This document shows, one piece after another, positions 44,303 through 52,697 of a stretch of DNA of 64,000 bases. The notes beneath the pieces are model-generated. The model was not told the origin of the DNA and did not search any database. It saw nothing but the letters and a program-made list of their open reading frames with translations. The stretch comes from Deltaproteobacteria bacterium (GTDB lineage Bacteria; Myxococcota; Myxococcia; Myxococcales; 40CM-4-68-19), in NCBI GenBank assembly GCA_005879315.1, contig VBLC01000048.1, positions 17,919-81,918 on the forward strand, in the 5' to 3' direction. A program made the position numbers and the translations under genes. Position 1 is the first letter of the stretch. Each line of letters begins with the position of its first letter.

Positions 44303-45292
44303 TCAGCTTCCGTCGCGTCCCTGCATGTTCTCGAAGAACAGGTCCTTCCAGCTCGCCGGCCGCTCCTTGATCCGGCCGGTGCGGTGCATGAACGTCGCCG
44401 TCCGCAGGACACCGTGGGGAGTGGTCGTGAATCTCATGCGCGGATCGCTGAGGATCGCTTCGATCTCCGCCGCGCTTTCCGACGCCTGCGCGAGCCGTTT
44501 GTAGATCCCCGCCGCCGCGGGCTTGTCCTTGTTGATGAGCTCGATGGCTTCCTCGAGCGCTTCGACGAAGGCTTGCTGCGCGCGCGGATTCCTCTCGCGG
44601 AACTGCGTGCGCGTCCAGACGGCGTTCAGCGTCGCGGGGCCACCCAGGACGTCGTACGTGGAAAGAATTGCGTGCAGGCCGGGATTTCGCAGCTCGCGCT
44701 CCATGAATGGCGGCGAGGAGAAGTGGGCGGTGAGCGCTGCGCTTCCGGAAAGGAGCGCAATCGTCGCGTCGGGGTGTGCCATCCCCACCGTCAGCGGATC
44801 GAGCTTGTCGAAGCTCGCCTCGCCGAATTCCTTTGCCGCCGCCATCTGGAGCGCGATGGCCTGGTTGGAGATCTTCACGGCCGTGACGGCGATCTTGTCC
44901 TGCGGACCGAAGTCGCGAACGGAGTGGATCTCCGACCTGCGCACGACCAGGTCGTTGGGCATGTCGCCGAGCGCGCCGACGGCCCGGACCGCGCCGCGCG
45001 TCTTCGACCAGAGCATCACCAGCGAGGGGATGCCGCCCGCAGCGAAGTCGACCTGGCCCGCGAGCAGCGCGTCGTTGATGGCGTTGATGGCGCCGAGCCG
45101 CGTCCAGCTCACGCGCACCGACGCCCCGATGCGCTGCGAATGCGCCTCGACCAGGCTGCGATCGCGCATCACCATCAACGGCAAGAAGGCGATGCCGTAC
45201 TGCTCGACGACGCGGATCTCGACAGGCTCTGCGCGCGCCGCAAGCGCGCAGAGGAGCAAACCGGGCAGAGTCCTTCGCACCGTGCCGCTCAT
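44303..45292 (-). CDS. ABC transporter substrate-binding protein (NMT1/SsuA-like), orphan
   Basis: The start at 45292 (MSGTVRRTLPGLLLCALAARA) gives a signal peptide, and the track extension to 45406 is unlikely. The 329-aa product resembles NMT1/SsuA-type periplasmic binding proteins for sulfonates, nitrate or thiamine precursors (QVDFAAGGIPSLVMLW; VGMAHPDATIALLSG; WTRTQFRERNPRAQQAF). No permease or ATPase gene is next to it, so it is an orphan, perhaps split off during island decay. Confidence 0.8.
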   Translation of the reverse strand: MSGTVRRTLPGLLLCALAARAEPVEIRVVEQYGIAFLPLMVMRDRSLVEAHSQRIGASVRVSWTRLGAINAINDALLAGQVDFAAGGIPSLVMLWSKTRGAVRAVGALGDMPNDLVVRRSEIHSVRDFGPQDKIAVTAVKISNQAIALQMAAAKEFGEASFDKLDPLTVGMAHPDATIALLSGSAALTAHFSSPPFMERELRNPGLHAILSTYDVLGGPATLNAVWTRTQFRERNPRAQQAFVEALEEAIELINKDKPAAAGIYKRLAQASESAAEIEAILSDPRMRFTTTPHGVLRTATFMHRTGRIKERPASWKDLFFENMQGRDGS

Positions 45293-45372
45293 GGTCGCCC
45301 CGCGGCAGAGTAGCAGACCCGAGGCCTGACGATCATGAGTCAGATAATCCAGCCCATCGTTTTCGAGAAAGT

Positions 45373-45391
45373 TTGTTACCCGGTTGTTACC
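45373..45391. repeat. Direct repeat TTGTTACC, 11-bp period
   Basis: TTGTTACC occurs at 45373-45380 and 45384-45391, one helical turn apart, just before an excisionase-like HTH fragment. Direct repeats of this spacing are typical binding sites for small excisionase proteins, but two copies could be chance. Confidence 0.3.
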
Positions 45392-45485
45392 AACTGGCTC
45401 TCGCACCGCGGCGGCGCTCTTGAGCGTCCGCCAGGTCGCGGCTCAGCTCGGCGTGTGCACGGCGACCGTGTACCGGTTGGGAACA
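45384..45485 (+). pseudogene. Excisionase/MerR-like HTH fragment
   Basis: The frame reads LLSVRQVAAQLGVCTATVYRL, a clear helix-turn-helix of the HTH_17/excisionase type. It has no proper start, and the homology ends at TVYRL. After that the sequence continues in another frame as the N-terminus of a nucleotidyltransferase. It looks like a deletion joint between two former genes. Confidence 0.6.
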
Positions 45486-45510
45486 TCAGGCAGAGCTCGA
45501 AGGGCTCGGA

Positions 45511-45738
45511 GTGCGCTCGCTCGATCTCTTCGGTTCCATCGCGCGCGGCGACTCGGGCGCAGATAGCGATGTGGACCTTCTAGTCGAGTTCGACCGGCCG
45601 GTCGGCCTTTTCCAGTTCTTCCGCGTCCAGCGCAGGCTCGAGGCCATCGTTGGGCGACCCGTCGATCTGGTCATGAAGGACGCGATCAAGCGCCAGCTGC
45701 GCACGCGAATCCTTGCCGAGGCGGTCAGTGCCACCTAG
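45511..45738 (+). CDS. MNT-type nucleotidyltransferase (antitoxin-like), 5'-truncated
   Basis: This frame of about 75 aa holds the minimal nucleotidyltransferase core LFGSIARGDSGADSDVDLLVEF with intact GS and DxD catalytic residues. Homology continues upstream in the same frame (EHQAELEGLGVRSL) to the joint with the HTH fragment, so the original start codon is lost. The GTG at 45511 could serve. MNT proteins pair with HEPN RNases as toxin-antitoxin modules, the MNT partner modifying HEPN. A HEPN remnant overlaps its 3' end. Confidence 0.7.
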   Translation: MRSLDLFGSIARGDSGADSDVDLLVEFDRPVGLFQFFRVQRRLEAIVGRPVDLVMKDAIKRQLRTRILAEAVSAT

Positions 45739-45859
45739 AGAGTGGCGCCTCCGCATCGAAGACATCCTGGCGGCGGTCGAGCGCGTGCAGCGCACCACCA
45801 TCAGCACCCCGCGAAGGACCCGGCTCGCCTCGCTCTTCAGGCGGGCACTGGAAGCGTGA
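45728..45859 (+). pseudogene. Truncated HEPN (DUF86-type) partner
   Basis: A 43-aa frame from GTG 45728 overlaps the MNT stop by 11 bases, as is usual for MNT-HEPN pairs. It starts like DUF86 HEPN proteins (PPREWRLRIEDILAAVERVQR), but after about 22 residues it runs into unrelated sequence and stops. The RNase motif RxxxxH region is absent. It ends inside the 3' end of the convergent histidine kinase gene. It was too short for the ORF track. Confidence 0.65.
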
Positions 45860-47540
45860 ACCAGAAGCGCGATCCTTTTCCGGGTTCGCTCGCGACGCCC
45901 ATCTCACCGCCGTGCGCGCGCACGATCTCGCGGGAGATGTACAAACCGAGCCCGATGCCCTCGCCCTTGGTGCCCGGCACGCGGAAGAACTTCTCGAAGA
46001 TGCGCTCGCGATACTCGGGCGCGATGCCCTGACCCTGGTCGGCCACCTCGAAGCGCACCTGCTTGCCGTTCGCCTGCGCGCGCACCGTCACGTCGGTGCC
46101 GCGCGCGCTGTGGCGGACGGCGTTACTGATCAGGTTGTCGAAGACCAACCCCACGCGCTCCGGGTCTGCCAGCACCGGCAGCACCGGCTCTGTGATCTCC
46201 ACCCGCAGCTTGACGCCCGCCTCCGCCGCGCCGTCCTCACGCACCGCCACCGCCCCCTCGACCAGCGCCTTGGAAGAGATGGGCGCCGGCTCGACCTCGA
46301 CCTTGCCCGCCTGGATGCGCGAGAGGTCGAGCAGGTCGTCGACGATGCCCTGCAGCCGCTCGCAGTCCTCGCGCGCGGCGAAGAGCATCTCCGCCTGCGC
46401 GTCGTTGATGCGGCCCACCGTGCCCTCGACGAGAATGTGGATGGCCATGCGCAGCGAGGTGAGCGGCGTGCGGAACTCGTGCGCGACAGTGGCGACCAGG
46501 TCGTTCTTCAGCTCGTCGAAGCGCAACAGGCGCGTCACGTCCTGCAGCACCACGGTCGCGCCGCTGACCGCGCCCTGCTCGGAATAGAGCGGCGCGCCGC
46601 GCGGCAAGAGGCGCCTGTCGCGCAGCGGTACCGCCTCCTCCAGCCCGCGTGGCACGTACGCGCCCTTCCCGCCCACCACGTGCAGCCGCACCCTCTCGAT
46701 GGCCTCGCGCACCTGCGGCTCGGCGCGCCCCAGCGGATCGGGTCCGGCCTGGATCTGCAGGCTGGTCTCCGCGCTCTGGTTGACGTTGAGCACGCGCCCG
46801 TCCACTCCCAGCACCAGCACCGGATCGGGCAGGCTGTCGATGGCCGCCTGCGACGCCTGCTGCGCCTGGAGCAACTCGCCCAGCGAGCTATTGCGGTACT
46901 CGCGCAGCTTGTCGGCCATGGTGTCGAACTCGCGGCCCAGGCGCGCGATCTCGTCCTCGCCCGCGATGCGCGCGCGGGTGTCGAGATCGCCCTCGCCGAT
47001 GCGGCGCACCGCCATGGAGAGCCGCGAGAGCGGCCGCAGTGCGCGGTTGGTCAACGCCGCCGAGGAGACGAGCCCGAACAAGAGCCCGATCACGGTGGCG
47101 AAGACCAACAGCGACTGGTTGCTCTCGGCTGTGCGCTGCGCCTGCTCGCTTTTCTGCACCATCGCGTCCTGGTTGATCTCGAGGATGCGCTGCGCGGCGT
47201 CGCGCACCTGCGCGTAGCGCGGCTGGCCCTGCTGGTACGCGGTCCACTCCTGCCGCAGCCGCTCGGTCAGCTCCTTCTCGCCCGGCTCGGTGAGGTTATC
47301 CTCCTGCGCTTTCAGCTCGGCCTCGAACTGCGCGGCGGCCTCGGGCGAGCGCTTGCGATCCATCTGCTCCAGCGCGTCCTTCATCCGCTGCGCCGCCAGT
47401 ACGCTGCGGTAATTGTCCTTGAGGATGCGCTGCGAGCTGCGGCCCAGCTCGCTCAGCGTGCGCAGGGCCACTACTCCGAGGAGCGCGAGCACCAGCGCCA
47501 GCGGCGCCTGGGCGAGGAGCAGCTTGCTGCGCAGGCTCAC
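45837..47540 (-). CDS. HAMP-PAS histidine kinase of the kdp locus
   Basis: This 567-aa kinase starts at GTG 47540, overlapping the stop of the KdpD-like gene (GTGA). It has membrane helices at about 10-28 and 155-178, a helical periplasmic domain, a HAMP domain, a PAS domain (SLPDPVLVLGVDGRVLNVN), the H-box VAHEFRTPL, and the catalytic motifs LISNAVRH, VADQGQGI and GIGLGLYISR. It lacks the four-helix DUF4118 region of classical KdpD. It is probably the kinase half of the split potassium sensor. Confidence 0.88.
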   Translation of the reverse strand: MSLRSKLLLAQAPLALVLALLGVVALRTLSELGRSSQRILKDNYRSVLAAQRMKDALEQMDRKRSPEAAAQFEAELKAQEDNLTEPGEKELTERLRQEWTAYQQGQPRYAQVRDAAQRILEINQDAMVQKSEQAQRTAESNQSLLVFATVIGLLFGLVSSAALTNRALRPLSRLSMAVRRIGEGDLDTRARIAGEDEIARLGREFDTMADKLREYRNSSLGELLQAQQASQAAIDSLPDPVLVLGVDGRVLNVNQSAETSLQIQAGPDPLGRAEPQVREAIERVRLHVVGGKGAYVPRGLEEAVPLRDRRLLPRGAPLYSEQGAVSGATVVLQDVTRLLRFDELKNDLVATVAHEFRTPLTSLRMAIHILVEGTVGRINDAQAEMLFAAREDCERLQGIVDDLLDLSRIQAGKVEVEPAPISSKALVEGAVAVREDGAAEAGVKLRVEITEPVLPVLADPERVGLVFDNLISNAVRHSARGTDVTVRAQANGKQVRFEVADQGQGIAPEYRERIFEKFFRVPGTKGEGIGLGLYISREIVRAHGGEMGVASEPGKGSRFWFTLPVPA

Positions 47541-48766
47541 TGCTCCTCCTCGAAGGAGACGATGTGCAGGTCGAGATCGGTGGCCTCGCGCAAGAGCCGG
47601 GTCAAAACCGACCCGAAGAGCACCTGCCTCCACCACGGCTGCAGCGATCGCCCGAGGATCAGCCGCGACACCCCGTGCGTGCGGGCAAAGTCGAGGATGG
47701 CCTGCGCCGGATCGTCGGACTTGAGCCGCACCACCTCCGCCCCCAGCTCGCGGGCCTTCTCGATGTTGGCGAGCAGGTGCCGCTGCGCCTCGGAGTCGAT
47801 CAGCTCGGGCGACTCGCGCGGCGTCTCAACGTAGACCACGTACCAGTCGGTGTTGAGCCGCCCCGCCATCCGCGAGCCGCGCTCGAGCAGCGTCTTGGCG
47901 CGCGGCGGGTTGGAGGCGAGGCACACCATCACCCGCCCCGCCGGCCTCGACTGCGGCTCGGTCGGGCGGGCAGCGCGGTCGAGGCTCTCGGCCACCTCGC
48001 GGAGCGCCAGCTCGCGCAGCGTGGCCAGGTTCTGGTCCTTGAAGAAGTTCTCCAGCGCCCAGGGAATCTTGTCCGCCGCGTAGATCTTTCCCTGTTTCAA
48101 TCTTTCCTGGAGATCCTCGACGGCCAGGTCCAGGTTCACCACCTGATCCGCTTGCTTGAGAAAACCGTCGGGCACCGTCTCGCGCACCGTCACGCCGGTG
48201 GCGCGCTCGATCAGTCCGTTCAAGGATTCCAGGTGCTGCACGTTGAGCGCGCCGATGATGTTGATGCCCGCGTCGAGCAGCGCCAGCACGTCCTGCCAGC
48301 GCTTGCGATTCTGCGAGCCCGGCGCGTTGGTGTGGGCGAACTCGTCCACCACCGCGATCTGCGGCTTGCGCGCGACAACCGCCTGGAGATCCATCTCCTC
48401 CACCTGAACGCCGCGGTACTCGATGCGCTTGCGCGGCACCACTTCCAGTCCCTCGATCAGCGCGATGGTATCGGCGCGGCCGTGCGGCTCGACGAAGCCC
48501 ACCACCACGTCCACGCCGCGGCGCCGCAGATCGTGCGCCTCCTGCAGCATGCGGTAAGTCTTGCCCACTCCCGCCGCGAAGCCGACGTAGAGCTTGAGCC
48601 GGCCGCGGCGGGCGCGCTCGACCAGCTCGAGGAAGTCCTCGGGTCGGCGCGCGGTCTCAGCCGTCTTCGTACTTCCTCCGCTTGCGCCAGAGGGTGCTGG
48701 AATCGAGTCCGAGGATGCGCGCCGCCTCCTCTTGCGTCTTGCTCCGCGCCAGCACGCGCAGGACAT
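47537..48766 (-). CDS. kdpD: KdpD N-terminal domain plus USP domain (no kinase)
   Basis: The chain carries the KdpD cytoplasmic sensor domain (GFAAGVGKTYRMLQEA Walker A; VVDEFAHTNAPGSQNRKRWQD) and a universal-stress-protein domain (RVMVCLASNPPRAKTLLERG), then ends. There is no membrane or kinase domain. The only in-frame ATG is at 48766, deep inside the upstream regulator gene and giving an odd basic N-terminus. The family start (AETARRPEDF) falls at an ACG at 48664 next to the regulator stop, with GGAGG upstream. So the true start is uncertain: an ACG start, or coupling. It probably senses K+ or ATP levels for the kinase encoded next. Confidence 0.85.
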   Translation of the reverse strand: MSCACWRGARRKRRRRASSDSIPAPSGASGGSTKTAETARRPEDFLELVERARRGRLKLYVGFAAGVGKTYRMLQEAHDLRRRGVDVVVGFVEPHGRADTIALIEGLEVVPRKRIEYRGVQVEEMDLQAVVARKPQIAVVDEFAHTNAPGSQNRKRWQDVLALLDAGINIIGALNVQHLESLNGLIERATGVTVRETVPDGFLKQADQVVNLDLAVEDLQERLKQGKIYAADKIPWALENFFKDQNLATLRELALREVAESLDRAARPTEPQSRPAGRVMVCLASNPPRAKTLLERGSRMAGRLNTDWYVVYVETPRESPELIDSEAQRHLLANIEKARELGAEVVRLKSDDPAQAILDFARTHGVSRLILGRSLQPWWRQVLFGSVLTRLLREATDLDLHIVSFEEEQ

Positions 48767-50021
48767 GCTCGCGCTCGATCTCCTCGGCGGTGAAATCGCC
48801 GCCCAGCGCCGGTCTGCCCGCGGCGTGAGCGGCGATGCGATCGGGGAACGCCTCGGGCGCGAGCCGTTGGCCGGGGCTGAGGATGACCGCGCGCTCGATG
48901 GCGTTGCGCAGCTCGCGTACGTTGCCGGGCCAGGGATAGGCCAGGAGCGCCTTCTCCGCTTCCGGCGTCAGCTCGGGCGGCGCGCGGCGGCCGGCGCGGG
49001 CGAAGAAGGCGAGGAAACGGAAAGCCAGCGGCAGGATCTCGTCCTGGCGATCGCGCAGCGCCGGAACGGTCAGCTCCACCACATTGAGCCGGAAGAGGAG
49101 GTCCTCGCGAAAGTGGCCCTCGCGCACCGCGACGTCCAGGTCGCGGTTGGTGGCGGCGACGATGCGCACGTTGGCCGTGCGCGTGCGCGACTCGCCGATG
49201 CGCTCGAACTGCTTGTCCTGCAAGAAGCGCAGCAGCTTGACCTGGATTCCTCCGGGGATTTCGCCCACCTCGTCGAGAAAGAGCGTCCCGCCTTCGGCCG
49301 CCTCGACGCGGCCGGGCCGATCGCGGACCGCGCCAGTGAACGCGCCCTTGGCATGGCCGAACATCTCGCTCGCCAAGAGCTCCTCGGAAAGCGCCGGACA
49401 GTTGACGACGAAGAAGGGCCGGTCGCGCCGCGGACTCATGCGGTGCAGTGCGCGGGCCAGCACGCTCTTGCCGGTGCCGCTCTCGCCGCGCAAGAGCACC
49501 GGCACGTCGTGGGCAGCAGCGCGCGAAACGACTTCCATCACCGCGCGCATCGGCGCGCTGGAAGTCTCCAGGCTGACTTCCGGGGCGGCGTCTGCCAGCT
49601 GCTCTTCCAGATCGAGGAGGCGTTGTTCCAGATCGCGACGCGCGCGGGCCGCCTCGATCACGCGCTTGATCTGCGCCGGGGTGAACGGCTTGGGCAGGTA
49701 ATCCTTGGCCCCGCGCTTGATCGCCTCCACCGCGGTGTCGAAGGCCGCGTAGGCGGTGATCATCACCACGTCGAGCCCCGGCCGCTCGGCCAGGAGCCGG
49801 GGCAACAGATCTAGGCCGTCCTCGCGGCCGAGCCGCAGGTCGACCAGCGCCACGTCGTGCGGCGCGCGGGCCAGCGCCTCCAGCGCCGAGGCGGGCGAGC
49901 CGGCCTCCGTCACCTGGCAACCCAGGCCCTGCAGGCAGACCACCAGCGTCTTGCGGATGTTGCGCTCGTCGTCCACTACCAGGACGCGCAGGGCAGGCCG
50001 CGATTCCATGGTCTCCATCAT
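48657..50021 (-). CDS. NtrC-type sigma-54-dependent response regulator of the kdp locus
   Basis: This 454-aa regulator has a receiver domain (about 10-125, Asp in VALVDLRLG, Lys in YLPKPF). A sigma-54 AAA+ domain follows (Walker A GESGTGKS, loop GAFTGA, Walker B GTLFLDEVGE), then a Fis-type HTH (TQEEAARILGLDSSTLWRKRRKY). Classical KdpE is an OmpR/PhoB-type protein, so this locus uses a different activator class. The start at 50021 has GAGGTG upstream; the track start at 50150 would run into kdpC. It lies 10 bases after kdpC. Confidence 0.92.
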   Translation of the reverse strand: MMETMESRPALRVLVVDDERNIRKTLVVCLQGLGCQVTEAGSPASALEALARAPHDVALVDLRLGREDGLDLLPRLLAERPGLDVVMITAYAAFDTAVEAIKRGAKDYLPKPFTPAQIKRVIEAARARRDLEQRLLDLEEQLADAAPEVSLETSSAPMRAVMEVVSRAAAHDVPVLLRGESGTGKSVLARALHRMSPRRDRPFFVVNCPALSEELLASEMFGHAKGAFTGAVRDRPGRVEAAEGGTLFLDEVGEIPGGIQVKLLRFLQDKQFERIGESRTRTANVRIVAATNRDLDVAVREGHFREDLLFRLNVVELTVPALRDRQDEILPLAFRFLAFFARAGRRAPPELTPEAEKALLAYPWPGNVRELRNAIERAVILSPGQRLAPEAFPDRIAAHAAGRPALGGDFTAEEIEREHVLRVLARSKTQEEAARILGLDSSTLWRKRRKYEDG

Positions 50022-50031
50022 CGCGCGCACC

Positions 50032-50622
50032 TCAGCGGCCTGCCAGCGGCGGGCGCCCGAGCAGCCGATCGAGCGCGAGGTTGACGAGCAGAACGTTGAC
50101 GCGCGGCTCGCCAAGCACCAGCAGATCGCGGCCTTCGACGTTGCTCTCAATCACCGCGCGCACTCGCGCCTCGGCCACACCGCGAGCACGAGCGATGCGC
50201 GGCGCCTGCCAGAGCGCGGCGGCGGGCGAGAGGTGCGGATCGAGGCCGCTCGCGGAAGTGGTGAGGAGTTCCGGCGGCACCGGTCTTGTGCTTTGCGGCT
50301 GCAGCCGGTCGCGCTCTTTCTGCGCCCGCTCGCGCAGCGCCTTGGAAGTGGGGCCGAGATTCGACCCGCCCGAGGAAGTGGCGTCGTAGCCTTTCTCGCC
50401 AGCCGCCGAGGGGCGCGGCTGCAAGTAGGCATCGGCCGTGAAGAGCTGTGCAATCAGCTCCGACCCCACCACCTGCCCTTTCTCGTCGGTGACCAGGCTT
50501 CCCCGCGCGCGCTGGGGAAAGAGGATTAGCGCCACGCCGGCGGTGAAGAGCGGATAGGCGAGGCCAGTCAGCACAAGCGTGACCAGCGTCGCGCGAAGGG
50601 CAATGAGGAGCTCGCGTTTCAT
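50032..50622 (-). CDS. kdpC: Potassium-transporting ATPase C chain
   Basis: This 196-aa subunit of the KdpFABC complex has one N-terminal membrane helix (about 10-33) and the family segments [19 protein letters not shown] and [25 protein letters not shown]. KdpC stabilises the complex and affects ATP binding. Its start overlaps the kdpB stop (ATGA). The motifs are complete. Confidence 0.96.
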   Translation of the reverse strand: MKRELLIALRATLVTLVLTGLAYPLFTAGVALILFPQRARGSLVTDEKGQVVGSELIAQLFTADAYLQPRPSAAGEKGYDATSSGGSNLGPTSKALRERAQKERDRLQPQSTRPVPPELLTTSASGLDPHLSPAAALWQAPRIARARGVAEARVRAVIESNVEGRDLLVLGEPRVNVLLVNLALDRLLGRPPLAGR

Positions 50623-52694
50623 GTCAACCCCAGGGCGCCGAGCCCGAGATCGATCAGCTTGATGCCGGCGAACGGCGCGATCACTCCGCCCACGCCGTAG
50701 ACCACGAGCGACCGGCGGAGCAACGCCGCGGCGCCCAGCGGCCGGTAACGCACGCCGCGCAGCGCGAGCGGAATCAAGAGGATGATGATGATGGCGTTGA
50801 AGATCACCGCCGAGAGAATGGCGCTGTAGGGCGAGGACAGCCGCATCACATCGAGCGGGGCCAACTCGGGAAATGCGCCGACGAAGAGGGCTGGAAGGAT
50901 GGCGAAGTACTTGGCGACGTCGTTGGCGATCGAGAACGTCGTCAGCGTCCCGCGCGTCATCAAGAGCTGCTTGCCGACCTCGACCACCTCGAGGAGCTTG
51001 GTGGGGTCGGAGTCGAGGTCCACCATGTTGCCGGCTTCCTTGGCGGCCTGGGTACCGGTGTTCATCGCCACGCCCACGTCGGCCTGCGCGAGCGCGGGCG
51101 CGTCGTTGGTGCCGTCGCCGGTCATGGCGACGAGCTTGCCCTTGGCCTGCTCGTCGCGGATGAGCTGCATCTTCGCTTCCGGCGTGGCCTGCGCGAGGAA
51201 GTCGTCCACGCCGCTCTCACGCGCGATGGCCGCCGCGGTGCGCGGGTTGTCGCCGGTGATCATCACCGTGCGGATGCCCATGGCGCGGAAGCGCGCGAAC
51301 CGCTCGGCGATGCCGCCCTTGACCACGTCCTTCAAGTGGATGATGCCCAGCACCCGCGCGCCGTCGCAGACCGCGAGCGGCGTGCCGCCCGAGTCTCCGA
51401 TACGCCAGGCCGTCTTCACCACCTCTTCGCTCACGCTGCCGCCCTGCGAATTGACGTAGTCGACCACTGCGTCGACCGCGCCCTTGCGCACCTTGCGCTC
51501 GCCCATGTCGGCGCCGCTCATGCGCGTCTGCGCGGTGAACGGAATGAAATGGGCGATGCCCTTCGTCTCGCGCGCGCGCAAGCCGTACTGCTCCTTGAGC
51601 AACACCACGATGGAGCGCCCTTCGGGCGTCTCGTCGGCGAGGCTGGCAAGGTGCGCCGCATCGGCCAGTTCGGTGGCGGAAACGCCGGGCGCCGGCAACA
51701 GCTCGGTGGCGAGCCGGTTGCCCAGCGTGATGGTGCCGGTCTTGTCGAGCAACAATGTGTCCACGTCGCCGGCCGCCTCGACGGCGCGGCCGCTCATCGC
51801 CAGCACGTTCTTGCGCAAGAGGCGATCCATGCCAGCGATGCCGATAGCGGAGAGGAGCCCGCCGATGGTTGTGGGGATGAGGCAGACCAGGAGCGCCACG
51901 ATGGCCGTCGCTCCCAGGCGGATGCCGGAGTAGATGCCGAGCGGCACCAGGGTGACGCAGGCGAAGAGGAAGATGATGGTCAATCCGACGAGAAGGATGT
52001 GTAGTGCGATCTCATTCGGCGTCTTCTGCCGCGAGGCGCCCTCGACCAGCCCGATCATCTTGTCGAGGAACGACTCGCCCGGATCCGCGGTGACGCGCAC
52101 CACGATCCTGTCCGAGAGCACTTTGGTGCCGCCGGTGACCGCGCTGCGGTCGCCGCCGCTCTCGCGGATGACGGGCGCCGACTCGCCGGTGATGGCCGAC
52201 TCGTCCACCGAGGCGATGCCCTCGATTACCTCGCCGTCGCCGGGGATGATCTGGCCCGCCTCGACCACCACCACGTCGCCCTTGTGCAGGCGCGAGGCAG
52301 GGATCATCTCCTCCATCGCCAGCGGCAGAGTGTCCGGCGGCAGGGGCCACTCGCGGTACTTGCGGGCGATGCTCTCCTTGCGCATCTTGCGCAGCGTGTC
52401 CGCCTGGGCCTTGCCGCGGCCCTCGGCCACCGCCTCGGCGAAGTTGGCGAACACAACGGTGAACCAGAGCCAGAGCGAGACCGCGAGCGTGAACCAGCGC
52501 GGCGCGCTGCCGGCGGCCGGCGAGAAGACGTCGCGCAGCCAGATCAGCGTGGTGAGGAGGCTCCCGATCTCCACCACGAACATGACCGGGTTCTTCGCCA
52601 CCAGTTGCGGTGCGAGCTTCTTGACGCTCTCGACGACGGCCGGCCCCAGGATGCCGGGGTCGAAGAGCGAGAGTTGCTTCGCCTTGGAGGCCAC
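50619..52694 (-). CDS. kdpB: Potassium-transporting ATPase B chain (P-type ATPase)
   Basis: This 691-aa P-type ATPase drives K+ uptake by KdpFABC. The phosphorylated Asp317 lies in DKTGT, the actuator loop reads TGES (169-172), and the hinge [10 protein letters not shown] is present. The start is GTG 52694, three bases after the kdpA stop. The Ser of the TGES loop, which is the inhibitory phosphorylation site in E. coli, is kept. Confidence 0.97.
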   Translation of the reverse strand: MASKAKQLSLFDPGILGPAVVESVKKLAPQLVAKNPVMFVVEIGSLLTTLIWLRDVFSPAAGSAPRWFTLAVSLWLWFTVVFANFAEAVAEGRGKAQADTLRKMRKESIARKYREWPLPPDTLPLAMEEMIPASRLHKGDVVVVEAGQIIPGDGEVIEGIASVDESAITGESAPVIRESGGDRSAVTGGTKVLSDRIVVRVTADPGESFLDKMIGLVEGASRQKTPNEIALHILLVGLTIIFLFACVTLVPLGIYSGIRLGATAIVALLVCLIPTTIGGLLSAIGIAGMDRLLRKNVLAMSGRAVEAAGDVDTLLLDKTGTITLGNRLATELLPAPGVSATELADAAHLASLADETPEGRSIVVLLKEQYGLRARETKGIAHFIPFTAQTRMSGADMGERKVRKGAVDAVVDYVNSQGGSVSEEVVKTAWRIGDSGGTPLAVCDGARVLGIIHLKDVVKGGIAERFARFRAMGIRTVMITGDNPRTAAAIARESGVDDFLAQATPEAKMQLIRDEQAKGKLVAMTGDGTNDAPALAQADVGVAMNTGTQAAKEAGNMVDLDSDPTKLLEVVEVGKQLLMTRGTLTTFSIANDVAKYFAILPALFVGAFPELAPLDVMRLSSPYSAILSAVIFNAIIIILLIPLALRGVRYRPLGAAALLRRSLVVYGVGGVIAPFAGIKLIDLGLGALGLT

Positions 52695-52697
52695 GGC

